NCBI GenBank assembly: GCA_003254905.1
Contig: QANU01009643.1
Coordinates: forward strand, 1 to 64,000
Direction: 5' to 3'
Length of the DNA: 64,000 nucleotides
Source: Nissolia schottii
Lineage: Eukaryota > Streptophyta > Magnoliopsida > Fabales > Fabaceae
The notes under the pieces were generated by a model. That model worked only from the letters and a program-made list of their open reading frames with translations. It was not told where the DNA came from and made no database searches. Positions 49,323 through 61,671 of this stretch are shown one piece after another; positions within the stretch are counted from its first letter, which is position 1, and the number at the start of each line of letters is the position of its first letter. Made by a program: the position numbers and the translations under genes.

Positions 49323-52300
49323 TCATGCATCTGCAAATAAGTGATACTTTTGGATGTTGTTAACGATCAACCGAACCGCAGAAATCGTGGTTGCTACCGT
49401 AAGCAGAGAAGAAAACGCGATGTTGAACCAATGCCATGCCTTCTTCTCTCTTCTAGCTGTCTTGCCCTTCACCTAAAATTGAACCATATCCAGAAACATT
49501 TATAATGTGTTCCAAGTCTAACTAACTCTTTCTCTCTCTCTCTCTCTCTGAGTTTGTGTAGATAAAAGCTTGGTTTTGTGTAGTGCCATTATCACAAGAA
49601 AAAAAATGTCATTTGTACCACAATATATTTGAAACAAAAATGATATTTATACCGCTCAAAAATATTCATTTAAGTGTTTGAGTAGATACAATTAGATGTT
49701 TGTAGGTTGTATAAACAACATTATTGATTTTGAAAAATATCTCTTTCTTCACGAAATAAATCCTCTCTTCTTTTCTATTACTTTTTTATCACATTTTTTT
49801 TACTCTTACTTTTAATCATTTTGTGGGTAGAATCTACGTGGATGAAGAAAAAACGACTTCTCCACAACTAATTTAAGAATCTTTTCTATAAATATTATTT
49901 GAATTTATGATTTATGAGATATTGTGTTCACTTACTTGTCATCTACTATTAAATGAAATCTTAATAAAATGTGAATCCTATTAATATTTCATCGAATGAC
50001 AAATGACTAATGAGTTAACATTGTGTTCTCTGACCAACAAATCCAAATAATATACCTCAATTCTCTCCTAACTTTTTCTCTCAACCAATGTTAAAAGTTG
50101 ACCTTAATTGTGTGTCATTTTGAAGACGTCCAATAATGTGGTACTAATGACGTTACTAGAATCACAAATATATAATAACCTTGATGAAGAGCATGCTGGG
50201 AAACATGAAGGTGAGAGGAACCAGTGAAAAGGAGCCCAGCAAGTTCACAAAGTCACCCATAAAAGGAAACGCTGCGGCAACTAACGTGTTCCCTGAGAAG
50301 AAGAGCGCACGGAGGAGAAACAATCGCTTCAGGTTCTCCCCAGAATGCATGCCCTTGTTAAGGTCAAGGAATTTAGTGTCCAACGCCTCATGAATTGGTG
50401 CTACAAACATCTGCATTTTTCAACAGGACAGAAAAGGTCGCCAATGTCAACGTTTAATCAATTAGAACATTTAATCCTTAATATCAAAGTACAATATGGT
50501 TAATTAGTCTACAATTGAATGTAGTAGTAGTTTTAGCCTCCGGATAAAAAATTGATGGGAACTAAAAGATAAGAAGATCTGACATGCTGGGAGGCTGTGG
50601 ACTGGAGAAAGACCACGGCATTAACAAGGACGTTGATCCATTTGGGACCACTGAGATTTTCAGGGAGATACGCCGACACCACAGACCCGTAAGCCCAATA
50701 GCCCACCACGGTAACTCCATAATAGAACATCGCTCCCACCGTGTATTGCGCGTACAACGACCTCCTCATGTTCTCCACTGCTGGCTTTCGTAACGTAGAC
50801 TACGTGTAGCAACAAATAAAGCAATCATTTACTGTGCTAACGTCATTTATATTTCGACACAAAAAATAGTGCGCCACAGATGAGGTTTTAATTCGCCTAG
50901 GAAAAGGATAGCGACCAACACTAAGTAATAATTGTAATATGGGACCTTACCTGTATCTCGGGAAGCAGACCGCTGGTGTTGCAGACAATGATCGCAGAAA
51001 TTGCCCCAAGCGCATTGAACGCCTTGCTCACCTCGCTTCCACTAAGCTCATAATTTTTTTCCGAATTTGATTTTCCTTTCCAAATTTTAAAAAACAAAAA
51101 ACAGAGCATATGCATTATTTAAATTTAATTAATTTAATTTAATTTAATTAATTAATTAATTGTATTTAGCTACAATATTCTACGCACAAAAAAATATGAC
51201 ACGATGACGATTATTCGCTGTAACTTTAAAACAATTATTATGTTTAGTGCACAATGGATCCGATGTAATTATCTCAAAATTGTTTTAAGTAATTATCACA
51301 GTAACATTATTTATATACATAATACTACATTTATTAACTCATATTTCATTCATTATTAGGCAATAATCTAATTAAATTCATATGTATAATGTGTAATGAG
51401 TACAAATTGGTCTACTCCAACAGAAAATATTTCTATCTGTTTAGCTGAAAAAAGGAAAGCTTAATTTTACCATCTTTGACCAAAACTATGAGGAGGAGTA
51501 TTATGTAGGAGAGGGTGAGCACCGCAGAAGCTGCTAGCCAATTTCTCATGGCAGATAACGTTGGGATGAAGAAGGAAAACATGAAGTACGCTACTCCTGT
51601 GATCACTATGTAATATTGGAGCCTCAATGGAGAATCATGAAATTCAGAATTGATTTCCTGCCATGAAATTAATTAACAATTACTTTCTATGAATTAATTC
51701 AATTCATCCCACCAAACCCCCACATTTAGTATAAAAGGCTTTTGCTAATTGTGAGTCAATAAAATTGATATATAATTATTAATTATACATTAAAATGCTA
51801 CATGAACTAATAATATAATTTTTCAAAAGAGACAGAGGAACGGAGGGAGCAACTGCTAGTTAGTCTAACTAGTACCTTGATTGCCTTGCCTCCAAGGAGG
51901 ATGAAACCCATGTTTCCAAGGAGAAGGGTCAGAAACTGGAATACCCATGTGATGTGATACAGCTTCTTGCCTTCACAAAATTATGGAATTATTATTCAAA
52001 TTAATTAATAGTCTCCCTCATTTAAATCTTACGTGTATCATAAAGACAAGACTAAATCATCAAATTAGACCCAAAGTGGATAACTATTATCAAAAGTGGT
52101 TCCCTAAGTTTTAAAATTCTCGCAAGATTCCTAAAGTTGACTTAATCGGTAAGCATAAGGACTAATTAGACGGACATTAATTAATTTTAAGTACCTTGAG
52201 AAAATTTTAAAACTTCAAAAAATTAAATTTAAAATCAATTATCAATTTCACAGCGTAATATAATTCCATTAGTTCCATGTACATGTATTATATATGCACA

Positions 52301-53120
52301 ATAGCAAATCATTAAAATAATTCAACGGGATAACTAATTTTAAATTAGTCCATAAAATTTTGAAATTGACTTGAACAATATTTGTCATCTTCATGATCTA
52401 ACTGGACTTATATTGACTGATTTTAAAGATCTGGAGAGAATTTCAGAACTTTAAAAACGAATTTGAACCTGATTACCAATCTAGAAACTAATTAGATGGT
52501 TGACTGATCTAGAGAATTATAAGCTCACCAAAAACATATCCCATAAGGTCTCTGTATCTGATGAATCTCTGGCCATCCACAAACTGGAATGCAGCCAAGA
52601 GCCAGTTGGCATAGGCTGTGTAGAAGCCCACAACAACTAGACACAGAATACCCCAAGTCCAACCCAGTGGCACCATTACCAGATTAGAAAAGGTTAGTAT
52701 CCACCCGCAATTAAAGCTTGTCACCAGCATCAACCCCACTTGCTGCCACGAATCTGCAAAAATTGGAATCAATTCAATCCCATCACAAAATTCTCAAATT
52801 CGTCAAGGAAACCTGAAAATTTTGAAGACTTAACCAGCATAAATAAATAAAAAAAGTACTGGTCCTAGTGGTTGTGAGTTGAGTAGTATTTATCTCACAC
52901 TAACATGGTTAATTACATGCACTATTGGACTGTTTCATAAAATTTAAATAGAACTGAGGAGAGAATAGATAGGATAGATAGATGTGTGGATTTCGTAGTT
53001 ACCGTGGTCAATAGTATGAGCAGTAGCTGGGCCATGATCACTATTATTTTTTGGAGTACCATTTTCTTGGTCCTGTTCGAGGCTCAGACTGTGGCTTGCT
53101 CTGCCTTCGACTGCATCCAT
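49323..53120 (-). CDS. Amino-acid permease, AAAP family (proline transporter 2-like)
   Basis: A proton-coupled amino-acid transporter of the plasma membrane; plant relatives are annotated as probable proline transporter 2. Eight exons on the minus strand, all GT..AG: 53120-53003, 52753-52529, 51970-51876, 51657-51471, 51075-50951, 50799-50584, 50410-50180, 49472-49323. They join to 1347 nt, 448 residues plus TGA. After a hydrophilic 39-residue N-terminus come DSWQQVGLMLVTSFNCGWIL, FVDGQRFIRYRDLMGYVFG, LLLGNMGFILLGGKAIK, NALGAISAIIVCNTSGLLPE, QYTVGAMFYYGVTVVGYWAYG and FPFMGDFVNLLGSFSLVPLT. These are successive membrane helices and the family's conserved loops. The C-terminus is KYHLFADA. The start is the only in-frame ATG upstream of the first helix. 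No defect was seen. Substrate specificity for proline is by family resemblance only. Confidence 0.93.
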
Positions 53121-53768
53121 ATTGGAGGAATGGTAAAGAATAATAGCCTTTGCTCCTCAAATATCTTTACGGTGGAAACAAAGATTATATGACGCAAGGC
53201 TCAAGACTAAATAATATGGATGAATGACTAGATGGGTTCAATAAAAAGACAAAAATATGATTAAAGTGAGAGATATTAATGTTTACTGTGCACCTCATTA
53301 AGTGACACTTTGATTTGGACATGTACTAAAATGAGCATAGATCCAAGGGCTAAAAAGTACATAGTTAGTTTAAGGTATACTAAACATATTTAGAGGTTAT
53401 CCACTTAAGATAATCTTGTGTGACCCGTGAAGAATTTATTTTTAGACACATAAACAAAAAAATGTGATAAATCTCATATGTATTTAAATATGTCTTTAAT
53501 CATGTTGTGGATCCAACATTTTTTTGTGTGTGCATAAAAAAAATTCTTAGACACGTGTTCACTCAAAAATATCTATTTCCACTTCAATGGAAAGACTTAT
53601 TTAACCTCAATCTTCATTTAAAATTTCATCATTCAACCATCGCATATCACATTGCATCTCTTTGCGGTGAAAATGGCGCCTGCTATCGCCAGACACCGAT
53701 CAGTCCATTGAGCCCATCACGAGCCGCCCACCGATAAGTTTACTAACTACCTCTGATATCGTTGGATG
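53121..53768 (-). promoter_or_regulatory. Upstream region of the permease gene
   Basis: About 650 bp between the permease ATG and the Mutator-like element. AT-rich. No TATA box was assigned with confidence. Confidence 0.35.
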
Positions 53769-54620
53769 TACATTTAAGGGTTAATTATATTTTTAGTCCT
53801 TGTAAAATTTCAAAGTTTGGTTTTAGTCCCTGTATAAAAATTTTAGTCCCTGTAAAAGTTAAAAATTTGGTTTTAGTCCCTGGGACTGGATGGGGGGTAA
53901 CGGCGCTGACGTGGCCATTAATGGCACTGACGTGGCGTGCCACGTGAAACGTGGGATGCCACGTGGCACGACCCAAAATTTTAAAATTTGACCCATATAC
54001 CCACCCAACACTGCCCACCCGACCCGACCCGGAATTAATTTAAAATTAAAAAAAAAAGCAATGTGCGTCTGCTAGGTTGTTATCTGCTGTGTGGGAATAC
54101 TGATAGTCCCTACTTTACTTAGGAAAATAATTAAGTTAACTGAAAGTAAGGACCCATTTTTTTTTTCTTTTTAAACATAAGTTATTGTTATGCGTCAGAC
54201 TAGAGCCATGCGTGTGAACTATCATAGGTCTCATATAGTCGTATAACAGATAAATGCGGGCGTCGTCTGTCGTACACGTACATACATGAGCAGTAAAGTA
54301 AACAGTACCAAGTGGGTCCAACAGTTAAAGCCATACATGTCAGAAAGTCATATATACATATCATAGAGTCTTATATGCATCAGATACTGTACTAGTACAT
54401 CAAAAGGGGCTATACATATCCTAAGTCCGTACATACTGTCAGGGCTACAAAATGACATACATCAAGGTACACATATAGCTAGGGCTACTGGCAAAAAGGT
54501 GTCGTCACTGATGACAGGGTCTGGGAACAGGGCTGGTCAGATCTCTGGCTCATCCTCGCTGGGCTCCTCCTCCGGATCCTCCTCCTCGTCCTCCTGCTCC
54601 GGATCCTCCGGCTCGTCCTC

Positions 54621-55118
54621 CTACTCTGGCTCCTCCTCTGGATCCTCCTCCTCATCCTCCTGCTCCGGCTCCTCTGGCTCGTCCTGTTGCTCTGGCTCCT
54701 CCTCTGCCTCGTCCTCCTCCTCCACGATCTCCATGGGATAATCCTCCTCGGGTGATGAGGGCACAGGTACATCTGGCGGGTCTCGGGGGCCGGGGGACGG
54801 GCCTGCCTCGTGGTAGGGAGTGCGAGGTGCAAACTGGCGGCGGTAGTCTCTGGACGTCCTCATCCGTGCTCCTCGCCGGTAGGCCTTGGGCGGTCGCAGT
54901 CTCACGGAAACTGGATCAACCTCCACGTCCTTCTCGTAAGGAGCGGGCTCGCCGTCGGTGGGAGTCTCTGGCTCTGGGGAAGCCGGTGGTGCAACTCGGA
55001 GGGGTGTGGGACGGTTCACCACAAGTACTGACCACAGCTCCGCCTCCTCCCCTATCTCAGGGTCTATGGTCCTAAACCTGCTGCGGAGGATCCGCCGCTT
55101 CTTCGGCGGGGTCGTCAT
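54621..55118 (-). CDS. Arg-rich/acidic open frame inside the LTR
   Basis: 165 codons from ATG (MTTPPKKRRILRSR) to TAG. The N-terminal part is basic, the middle is Pro/Arg-rich (YRRGARMRTSRDYRR) and the tail is almost entirely Glu/Asp/Pro. The terminating TAG interrupts GAG-rich sequence that would otherwise stay acidic for about 27 more codons, to TGA near 54539; the stop may be a recent nonsense change or the natural end. The start lies just after a TTATGACTTCAG block. In the 10865 copy the matching spot (TTATGCTTCCCAG then GAAGAGTACGAGGGC) encodes only a short acidic tail. No family was recognised; it could be an LTR-encoded accessory protein or chance in GC-rich sequence. Confidence 0.35.
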   Translation of the reverse strand: MTTPPKKRRILRSRFRTIDPEIGEEAELWSVLVVNRPTPLRVAPPASPEPETPTDGEPAPYEKDVEVDPVSVRLRPPKAYRRGARMRTSRDYRRQFAPRTPYHEAGPSPGPRDPPDVPVPSSPEEDYPMEIVEEEDEAEEEPEQQDEPEEPEQEDEEEDPEEEPE

Positions 55119-55634
55119 CTAGCTCACCTGAAGTCATAAGTGAGTGGGGGTGAGAACGGTGGTTCTCAGTGGATAACTATGGAGTAGTGGGGATCTGGTT
55201 ACTCAATTATGCTTCCGGCCGTCCAGGAGATCTCTAAGTGTTCATGCATCTAGACATCCTACCAGTTATTTCTTGCCTAAGTTCCTGGGCGGCTTTATCT
55301 AATTACTAGGTGACTGGGATCTAATCTTTCTTACTAAGTTCTCGTGCTTATTAACCAGACTCGCGGTGCTACTGTGACCGTCTCGTACGTGTCTCACGGA
55401 CGGTTTACCCAACATGCATTTATAATCATATATACATAACCATACATAATCAGATATAATCATACAGCTTATACAATTAGCACATAAATGTAATGCATAA
55501 GGGGATAGGGGTTTCTCTTACGCGCCTGTGGCCGCGTCCTTCTTCGCTGCTGGGTTGCCATCGCTCCCATGTAGACTGGGGGATCGTCATCCCTTCTCCA
55601 GCTACGACGTGTGGTAACACTAGGAGTGAGGCTC

Positions 55635-55815
55635 GTATGCGTCCGAACTTCGTGGACGACTTACTCACTTACGTCCGAACTTCGTGGACGGCGTCCGAAC
55701 TTCGTGGACGACTTAATCATCTGCATCCGAACTTCGTGGATGACTTTAAGGCCTGAGTCCGAACTTCGTGGACTGAATCTCTCTTTCTCTCTTATGTCCG
55801 AACTTCGTGGACATC
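55635..55815 (-). repeat. Six copies of a GTCC..GGAC hairpin motif in the LTR
   Basis: GTCCGAACTTCGTGGAC or close variants recur near 55639, 55672, 55690, 55726, 55758 and 55797, some followed by GACTTA. Each can fold as a short stem (GTCC with GGAC). This array is absent from the corresponding place in the 10865 copy. Confidence 0.8.
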
Positions 55816-56289
55816 TTACCTGTCTTTTAAATGTCATGGCATAAAAGCTCAAGCGCTCCTTACTTTCTTTTCTCTCGCCGGGTGGAAACCCGCGTTCAGA
55901 TCATTCTCTGTGTAACATCATCATAACTCAGTCCGTCTCGCACGGTTGGGGAGGGGCTTTTCAGGTATGACGTGCTAAGAGAGGGGTTCCTATTACACAA
56001 CTATGTCATAACTTCAGGCTACTCCGACCCTCTGCGACTGGGGCCCGTCTTTAGATTTAACCGTTTTCCCTAATTTAAGTTACCATCTTTGCACATTAGT
56101 TTATTTGATTCTAGTGATCTATGGTTTCCCTAAGTCCTGTGGCAACACTGGCTCATGAATGCATGCAAGACTCGATACTCATGCTCTGTCCTCGTTCACT
56201 GCACCCCGTGGGTGGCTCATGCAAATAGCAGCACATACACATAAACTCCTTACATAGTCTTTTCTGCTTAGATAAACCTGACCAGTACC

Positions 56290-56465
56290 CTCGGGCTCCG
56301 AGCCGCTCAGCGCAAAGGGACCCCTCGGCTCAGCGCTTAAGGCTCGTACCGCTCAGCGAATTGGTGCCTCCGCTCAGCGCCAAGAGCTCTCATCGAACAG
56401 CGGGAGGTTTGACTTCGGTCAAAGGTGTTGTGCCGCGCCAGGCCGCTCAGCGATCTGGTGCGTAC
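56290..56465 (-). repeat. Repeated CCGCTCAGCG motif in the LTR
   Basis: CCGCTCAGCG or GGCTCAGCG appears at least five times with irregular spacing of 20-90 bp. It is separate from the GTCC hairpin array. No array of this type is seen in the 10865 copy. Confidence 0.6.
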
Positions 56466-58305
56466 AACACCTAACCGAAGCTAACAGCAAGGCTTTCCTC
56501 CATGTTCTTTCTCATTTCTCCCAAGTTTTTGGGCATCAAACCTGCATCATTTTTACTTCTCAACCACTCCCTATATCATCCTAACCATAATCACCTAAAC
56601 TAAATCCTAACAAAACATTTCTAACACATATATTCACATACAAGCACATACATAAACATCAACCAAAAGAACACCAAAGGAGGTGCCTAGCCTATGTTAC
56701 CCACTTCTTCCATGCCTTCTCCACTCAAACATATATCATTTTCTTCAAGCTTTCAACCTATAACAATATCTTAACTATACTTTACATCATCAAACCTTAA
56801 CCACATTTTTAGAAAACAAAACACATAAACATAAACACATATAATACATAAATGCACATTTTATCACATATTCACACATACACATAATTAGATCACCAAG
56901 GAGGTGATTTATGCATAGTTACCCACTTGTCAAGAAGGTTGGTGTTGGTGAGGGAAGTTTGGAGTGAAGTCCCACTAGCCTTGATGTTTCCAAAGCTTGA
57001 GATCACCTTTCTTCAAGATGAAAAACTTTGAGCAATGAGGAGGGTGATGATGTTTTTCCTCTTGATTGTGGATGGAAGAAAATGAAAACCAAGATGAGGA
57101 GACTTTGAGGCTATGTTTCGGTTTTTGGGAGGTGGAAGGGGATGGCAAGAGTGCTTGATTTCTTGAAGACTAGGTGGTATTCTTGAGGCTTGGCTTAGTG
57201 TATGTTTATGGAGGATGTGGGAAATGAAATTTTTCTTAGAATTTGGGGAGTGAAGCCACGGTTTTGGTGGCTGATGGTGAGGGGAAATTAATTGAATTTT
57301 GGGATTTAATAAAATTAGATGAATAGTAGAAGGTATGGGTGCAGGTATGACTAAGTGATGAGTTTGGTTTGATGTGTAAGAAAGGTAAGGTGATGGTTAG
57401 TTTTGAAGTACAATTTAAGGGATTATTTTGGATAAAATCCCATCTCCTAATCGTGCAGCCCCTCTCTTTCAGCTGCTGAAATTTCACTTCCCTCCCGGTT
57501 CCAGTTCACTCGTGTTTTATCACTCGCAGTATCGGTGCGTCGCGCACGGTCGTCTGAAAAATATTTTGTTTATACCGTCGCGATCCTCTAATTCCCCTCT
57601 ACCTAAGGGTATTAATATTTAAAGGTGTTTGTGAATTTTTCTCCGGGGGAGTATTTTCACGGACACCTTTTCCTCGTCAGAAAATTTCATCGGCGAACAA
57701 CAGCTGTTCGGTCGTCTGCCGAACTTCCTACCGCAACCCGTTTTATTTCCTAGGGATATTCTACCTAATAATTTCCCATGTTTATTCTCTAATCATGATT
57801 AGAAAATTAATTTGATATTTATGTTTACAATTATTTCTCTAAGGAAGAATCGGGATGTTACATGCCACGTGGCATCCCACGTGGCACGCCACGTCAGCGC
57901 CATTACCCCCCATCTAGCCCCAGGGACTAAAACCAAATTTTCAAATTTTACAGGGACTAAAACTTTTATACAGAAACTAAAACCAAACTTTGAAATTTTA
58001 CAGGGACTAAAAACATAATTAACCCTACATTTAAAGTCACTTTTTTGCGGAGCACACCCAAAACGGTACACGTGCCAATAGAGATAATAACAGTCTCCCA
58101 TCACGTGCCAATAGAGAGGCAATTCATTCGTTCATGCGCTTGACTGCTTCCATTCAATGACAAGTGAATGAATATTAAAAGAAGAGAAAAGGAGTTGTAT
58201 TACTCCCTTAATTTCTTTTAGTAATCCATTTTGTGTCCTACGCATGTATTAAGAATGAATGAAAAACATGAAAATATAGAAAATTTAATAATATTTTGCA
58301 CTCTT

Positions 58306-58785
58306 TATTTAATATAGAGATAATAGAAGTAGTTAAAGTTATTAATAGTGTATAAAACATAAAAAAGTGTTTATTTAATAGAGATATAATAAAAAATAGA
58401 ATAGTTAATGTGGTATAAATTTAGAAAGTAGATAAATATTTGTAGAAATATCAAAATAAAAAGGAAGATAAAAAAATGGAGAGAATATTTTAGACAAATT
58501 ACACCAACACATCGATCAATATTACAATTATTTTCTCATAAGTCGTATGTTAACACTTGCTTCCTTTATTTTAAAATAAATCTTAAAATGTTTCTATTAT
58601 CTTTAAAATATCATTAATCCATAATATTCTGCATCTATCTATAATTTAGGATAAAAATTTCATTTTATATATTTTATTAATATTTTAAAATAGAATTTAA
58701 GACGTTAAGAAAGGAGGTCATTGTGTCAACTTTGAACAAATTAATAGGGATGAATGTTGACATGCAAACTATAGAAAAGTAAATG
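58306..58785 (+). repeat. ~480-bp direct repeat D, copy 1
   Basis: Matches 60230-60705 in the same orientation across its length. Shared blocks are TAATAAAAAATAGAATA, TGCTTCCTTTATTTTAAAAT, CATTAATCCATAATATTCTG, GAATTTAAGACG and GTCAACTTTGAACAAATTAA. No coding potential was seen. Confidence 0.8.
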
Positions 58786-59572
58786 TAATATTAATGAAAC
58801 AAATATGGAAGGAAATAGGTATAATTTACCTCATCATATTAATATTATAATAATATTAATATTATAATAGGTAAGTAATGTCTTTTCCTTTATAGTTGAT
58901 GTGACACATTCGTTATGGTACATTATGGAGACTAATGAAGAAATATAAAATATAGTTAATTGACTTTCTCAATTGTTTGTCAATACAATTAACAACAACC
59001 CACAAATACTACCAATAACATTGAATTTCATCTTATGCATTTATTCTAAATTACCTCCTTGTACTTTTACTGATGTGCACTTAAACACCCTTTTGCTACA
59101 TTTTGAACAAAATTTATCTTTCTTATTTTTAAAAGAAGAAAAAAAACTCAACCCTTTTTGCAATGCAGTATTTTTGGTTCTTGTTGTTCCGTGAAACCTT
59201 AAAATAATGGCTACCTCTATAACTTCTCAGCTCGAAGCTCTCTAAGTCCTTTGCTAGCATTGACTTCGACTTGCTCAAGCGACCTTTCATCTGCCCTTCC
59301 ATCTTGTTCAATCCCAAAGAATCCACCAACATCGACATCGAAGCCGGCTATCTTCACTCACTCTTCCATCTTCACTCAAGAGACCCTACCCCCGCCCTTC
59401 CATTTAAAATAATAATAATAAATGAGGGCAATTTTGTCCAAAATATATTAGAAAGGAGTTATTTGAACACTTTAGAAATCTTAAGGTATGAAGTGCTCAT
59501 TCATAAACGCCAAGGGGTTAAGTACACATCAATAAAAGTACAATATATGGGAATAAATTGTTGTTTACCCTT

Positions 59573-59641
<69 letters not shown>

Positions 59642-60229
59642 TTCTCCTTCTTCCATGCCTTCCTTATATTATAAATGAGTCTCCATTCAATATCTGAAGT
59701 CTCCATCACAAGCACTAGCTTTCTCTTTCTATCTGAAGTCTGAACCTTTTTTCACTTCAACATTTTTATACAAGTCATTTTCTGCACAAACTACTCCCAC
59801 TTGCATGTTCATATACAAGTTATGGATCGTTTTCATTTTTCACTCATTTTCTTCATTTTTTTTATTGACCTTATCGTTATTTTTTGTATTTTTTTTATTT
59901 ATGCAGAACATTTGCTTAGAAGAATACACTTTTAATTTAAGGTAAATGAATTTCTTTTTCTCTTATTTCACTTTCCCTTAACTTTTTTTTTATTGCATTT
60001 CAAGTTTCATATGCCATTGATGCATGTGAATGTTTCCTTTTTTTCTTTTTGGAATATAGAAAAGATAAAGCTCATCAAGTTGGCAAGGGTCGAACTTAGT
60101 CCCTAAATTTATTATTATTACTGAATTGTTTTTTTTGCCAAATTAATACCTTTAAAAATTATTTGTTACCCATTTTAGTTCTTAAAAAAAAATTAGACGT
60201 CGAGACTAAGTTAACACAATTGCTCTTAT
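58786..60229. other. Sequence between the two D repeats
   Basis: AT-rich. It contains a compound (CT)n(AT)n microsatellite of about 60 bp at 59577-59637 and a higher-GC patch near 59200-59400 with short open frames on both strands but no domain. Confidence 0.5.
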
Positions 60230-60705
60230 TTGATATAAAGATAATAAAAATAATTAAAATTATTAGTAATGCATAAACATGAGAGTGTGTGTTTATTTAA
60301 TAGACATATAATAAAAAATAGAATAATTAATATGATATAAATTTAGAAAGTAGACAAATATGTATGAAAATATCAAAATACAAAAATAGACAAGTAATAA
60401 AACGGAGACCATTTTTAGGCAAATTACACCGACCTTTTAATAATATTACACTTATTTTCTCGTAACTCGTAAGTTGACAATTGCTTCCTTTATTTTAAAA
60501 TAAATTTTATAATGTTTCTATCATCTTTAAAATATCATTAATCCATAATATTCTGCATCTATCCATAATTTAGGATAAAAAATTTATTTTATATATTTTA
60601 TTAATATTTTGAAATAGAATTTAAGACGAAAGAAAGGAGGTCACTGTGTCAACTTTGAACAAATTAATAGAGATGAATGTTGACTTGCAAACTATAGAAA
60701 AGAAA
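60230..60705 (+). repeat. ~480-bp direct repeat D, copy 2
   Basis: See copy 1 at 58306. The two copies are about 1.9 kb apart. They could be terminal repeats of an unrecognised element or a local duplication. No TG..CA ends or primer site were found. Confidence 0.8.
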
Positions 60706-61560
60706 AGAGATTTCTGACACGAAAAGTAAATTTATATATGGTATAGCTATGATTGACTCCTACAACCCCCCGGGGGGCGCCCCATGAATTTCGCTGCTTT
60801 CGTGCATATAGCATGTGTAGCATATCTGTTAATTATAAAATTGAGAATATACTATTAATAAAACAGTATATATCAATTCGAATTAACATATGGATTGTCA
60901 GAGTTGCATACATTCATTTCCCTTAATTAGTGGTATCATATTTGAGTATTGATTATGAAAATATGAAAAGAAAAGATGGTGCTAAAAGAATTATACTTAT
61001 GATAAAATCTCAAATACTCGAATGTAAGTGCATTTTAAATATTAAAGCTTGGTTGGTAATAGTAATTCAGCACTAATTTTTCTTAAGAAAGGTATAGGAT
61101 GAATTTGGTAACTAATCCATTCTCACGAATAATAGAACTGGTCAGAAAAATAATAAATCCAGAAAAGGAGGCACACTTCTTGGATTCCATTGCTTGACTA
61201 CAATATCTACTTTGAACTAGGATATTTTTTATATGACGAAATTTAGATTTGGGATAACTATGAAATGATTTCAAACGATTCTTTTGGCAATGCCATAAAT
61301 ATTGCTTACTTAATTACGTCAATGAGGTCATATCTACCTGCACAATTGAAAATTCCAGCTTGACCAGTGGATTTGAAAATTCCAGCTTGACCAGTGGAAG
61401 ATAAATTATTTTCAGGGTTTTTGCGGGCCAATTTTTCTTTGCTTTTTGGTCTAAAAGATATTTAATTTGAGAAGGATAAATGATCTTGATATTTTTTAAA
61501 TGGGTGACTTTTATTTTATTCACCTTGCTTCATTGATAGCTATTGGTGCTATACACACAC
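60706..61560. other. Intergenic, with a 24-bp tandem duplication
   Basis: AT-rich. GAAAATTCCAGCTTGACCAG occurs twice in tandem at about 61348-61400. A near-perfect palindrome CCCCCCGGGGGG lies near 60765-60778. No gene was seen. Confidence 0.45.
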
Positions 61561-61671
61561 ACACAAAAGAAAACATATTGAGAGAGTGAGGGGGAGAATA
61601 TGTGAGTCAGCAGAAAAGGAATAAACAAAAAAGTAAAAAATATCCCTAGAATTACAGATTGGATCATTCAA

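Larger units (their letters stand above)
54060..57862 (-). mobile_element. Inverted long LTR (family L, copy 3), truncated at its 3' end
   Basis: The minus strand begins TGTAACATCCCGATTCTTCC at 57862 and matches the 10865 copy through several blocks. These include TTTTCTAATCATGA, ATATCCCTAGGAA, GAGAAAAATTCACAAACACC, TATTAATACCCTTAGGTAG and CCGTGCGCGACGCACCGA. At the other end the match runs through the CTAGGTTGTTA and ATAGTCCCT blocks near 54072-54113, but the terminal 45 bp or so, including the TG, are missing. Its internal tandem repeats differ from those of copy 2, and it carries an open frame (54621-55118). No gag or pol is present. Confidence 0.8.
53778..58025. mobile_element. Mutator-like element with 9-bp duplication, hosting a nested LTR
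   Basis: The left end GGGTTAATTATATTTTTAG and the complement of the right end GGGTTAATTATGTTTTTAG are terminal inverted repeats. They extend about 170 bp through TAAAATTTCAAAGTTTGG, TTTTAGTCCCTGTATAAA and CACGTGGCA. Flanking 9-bp repeats TACATTTAA (53769-53777 and 58026-58034) are identical. The 9-bp duplication and long arms fit Mutator-like elements. No transposase frame is present. Most of the interior is the inverted long LTR at about 54060-57862. Confidence 0.85.

Noticed and set aside
54499-54741. Plus-strand Ser/Gly-rich frame
   Set aside because: It is the antisense shadow of the Glu/Asp-rich codon run on the minus strand.
55635-55815. CRISPR-like regular repeats
   Set aside because: Repeats of about 17-20 bp with irregular short spacers inside a plant LTR; no cas genes and a eukaryotic context.
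60765-60778. CCCCCCGGGGGG palindrome as a regulatory site
   Set aside because: A single short GC palindrome in AT-rich DNA with no nearby gene; nothing supports a function.
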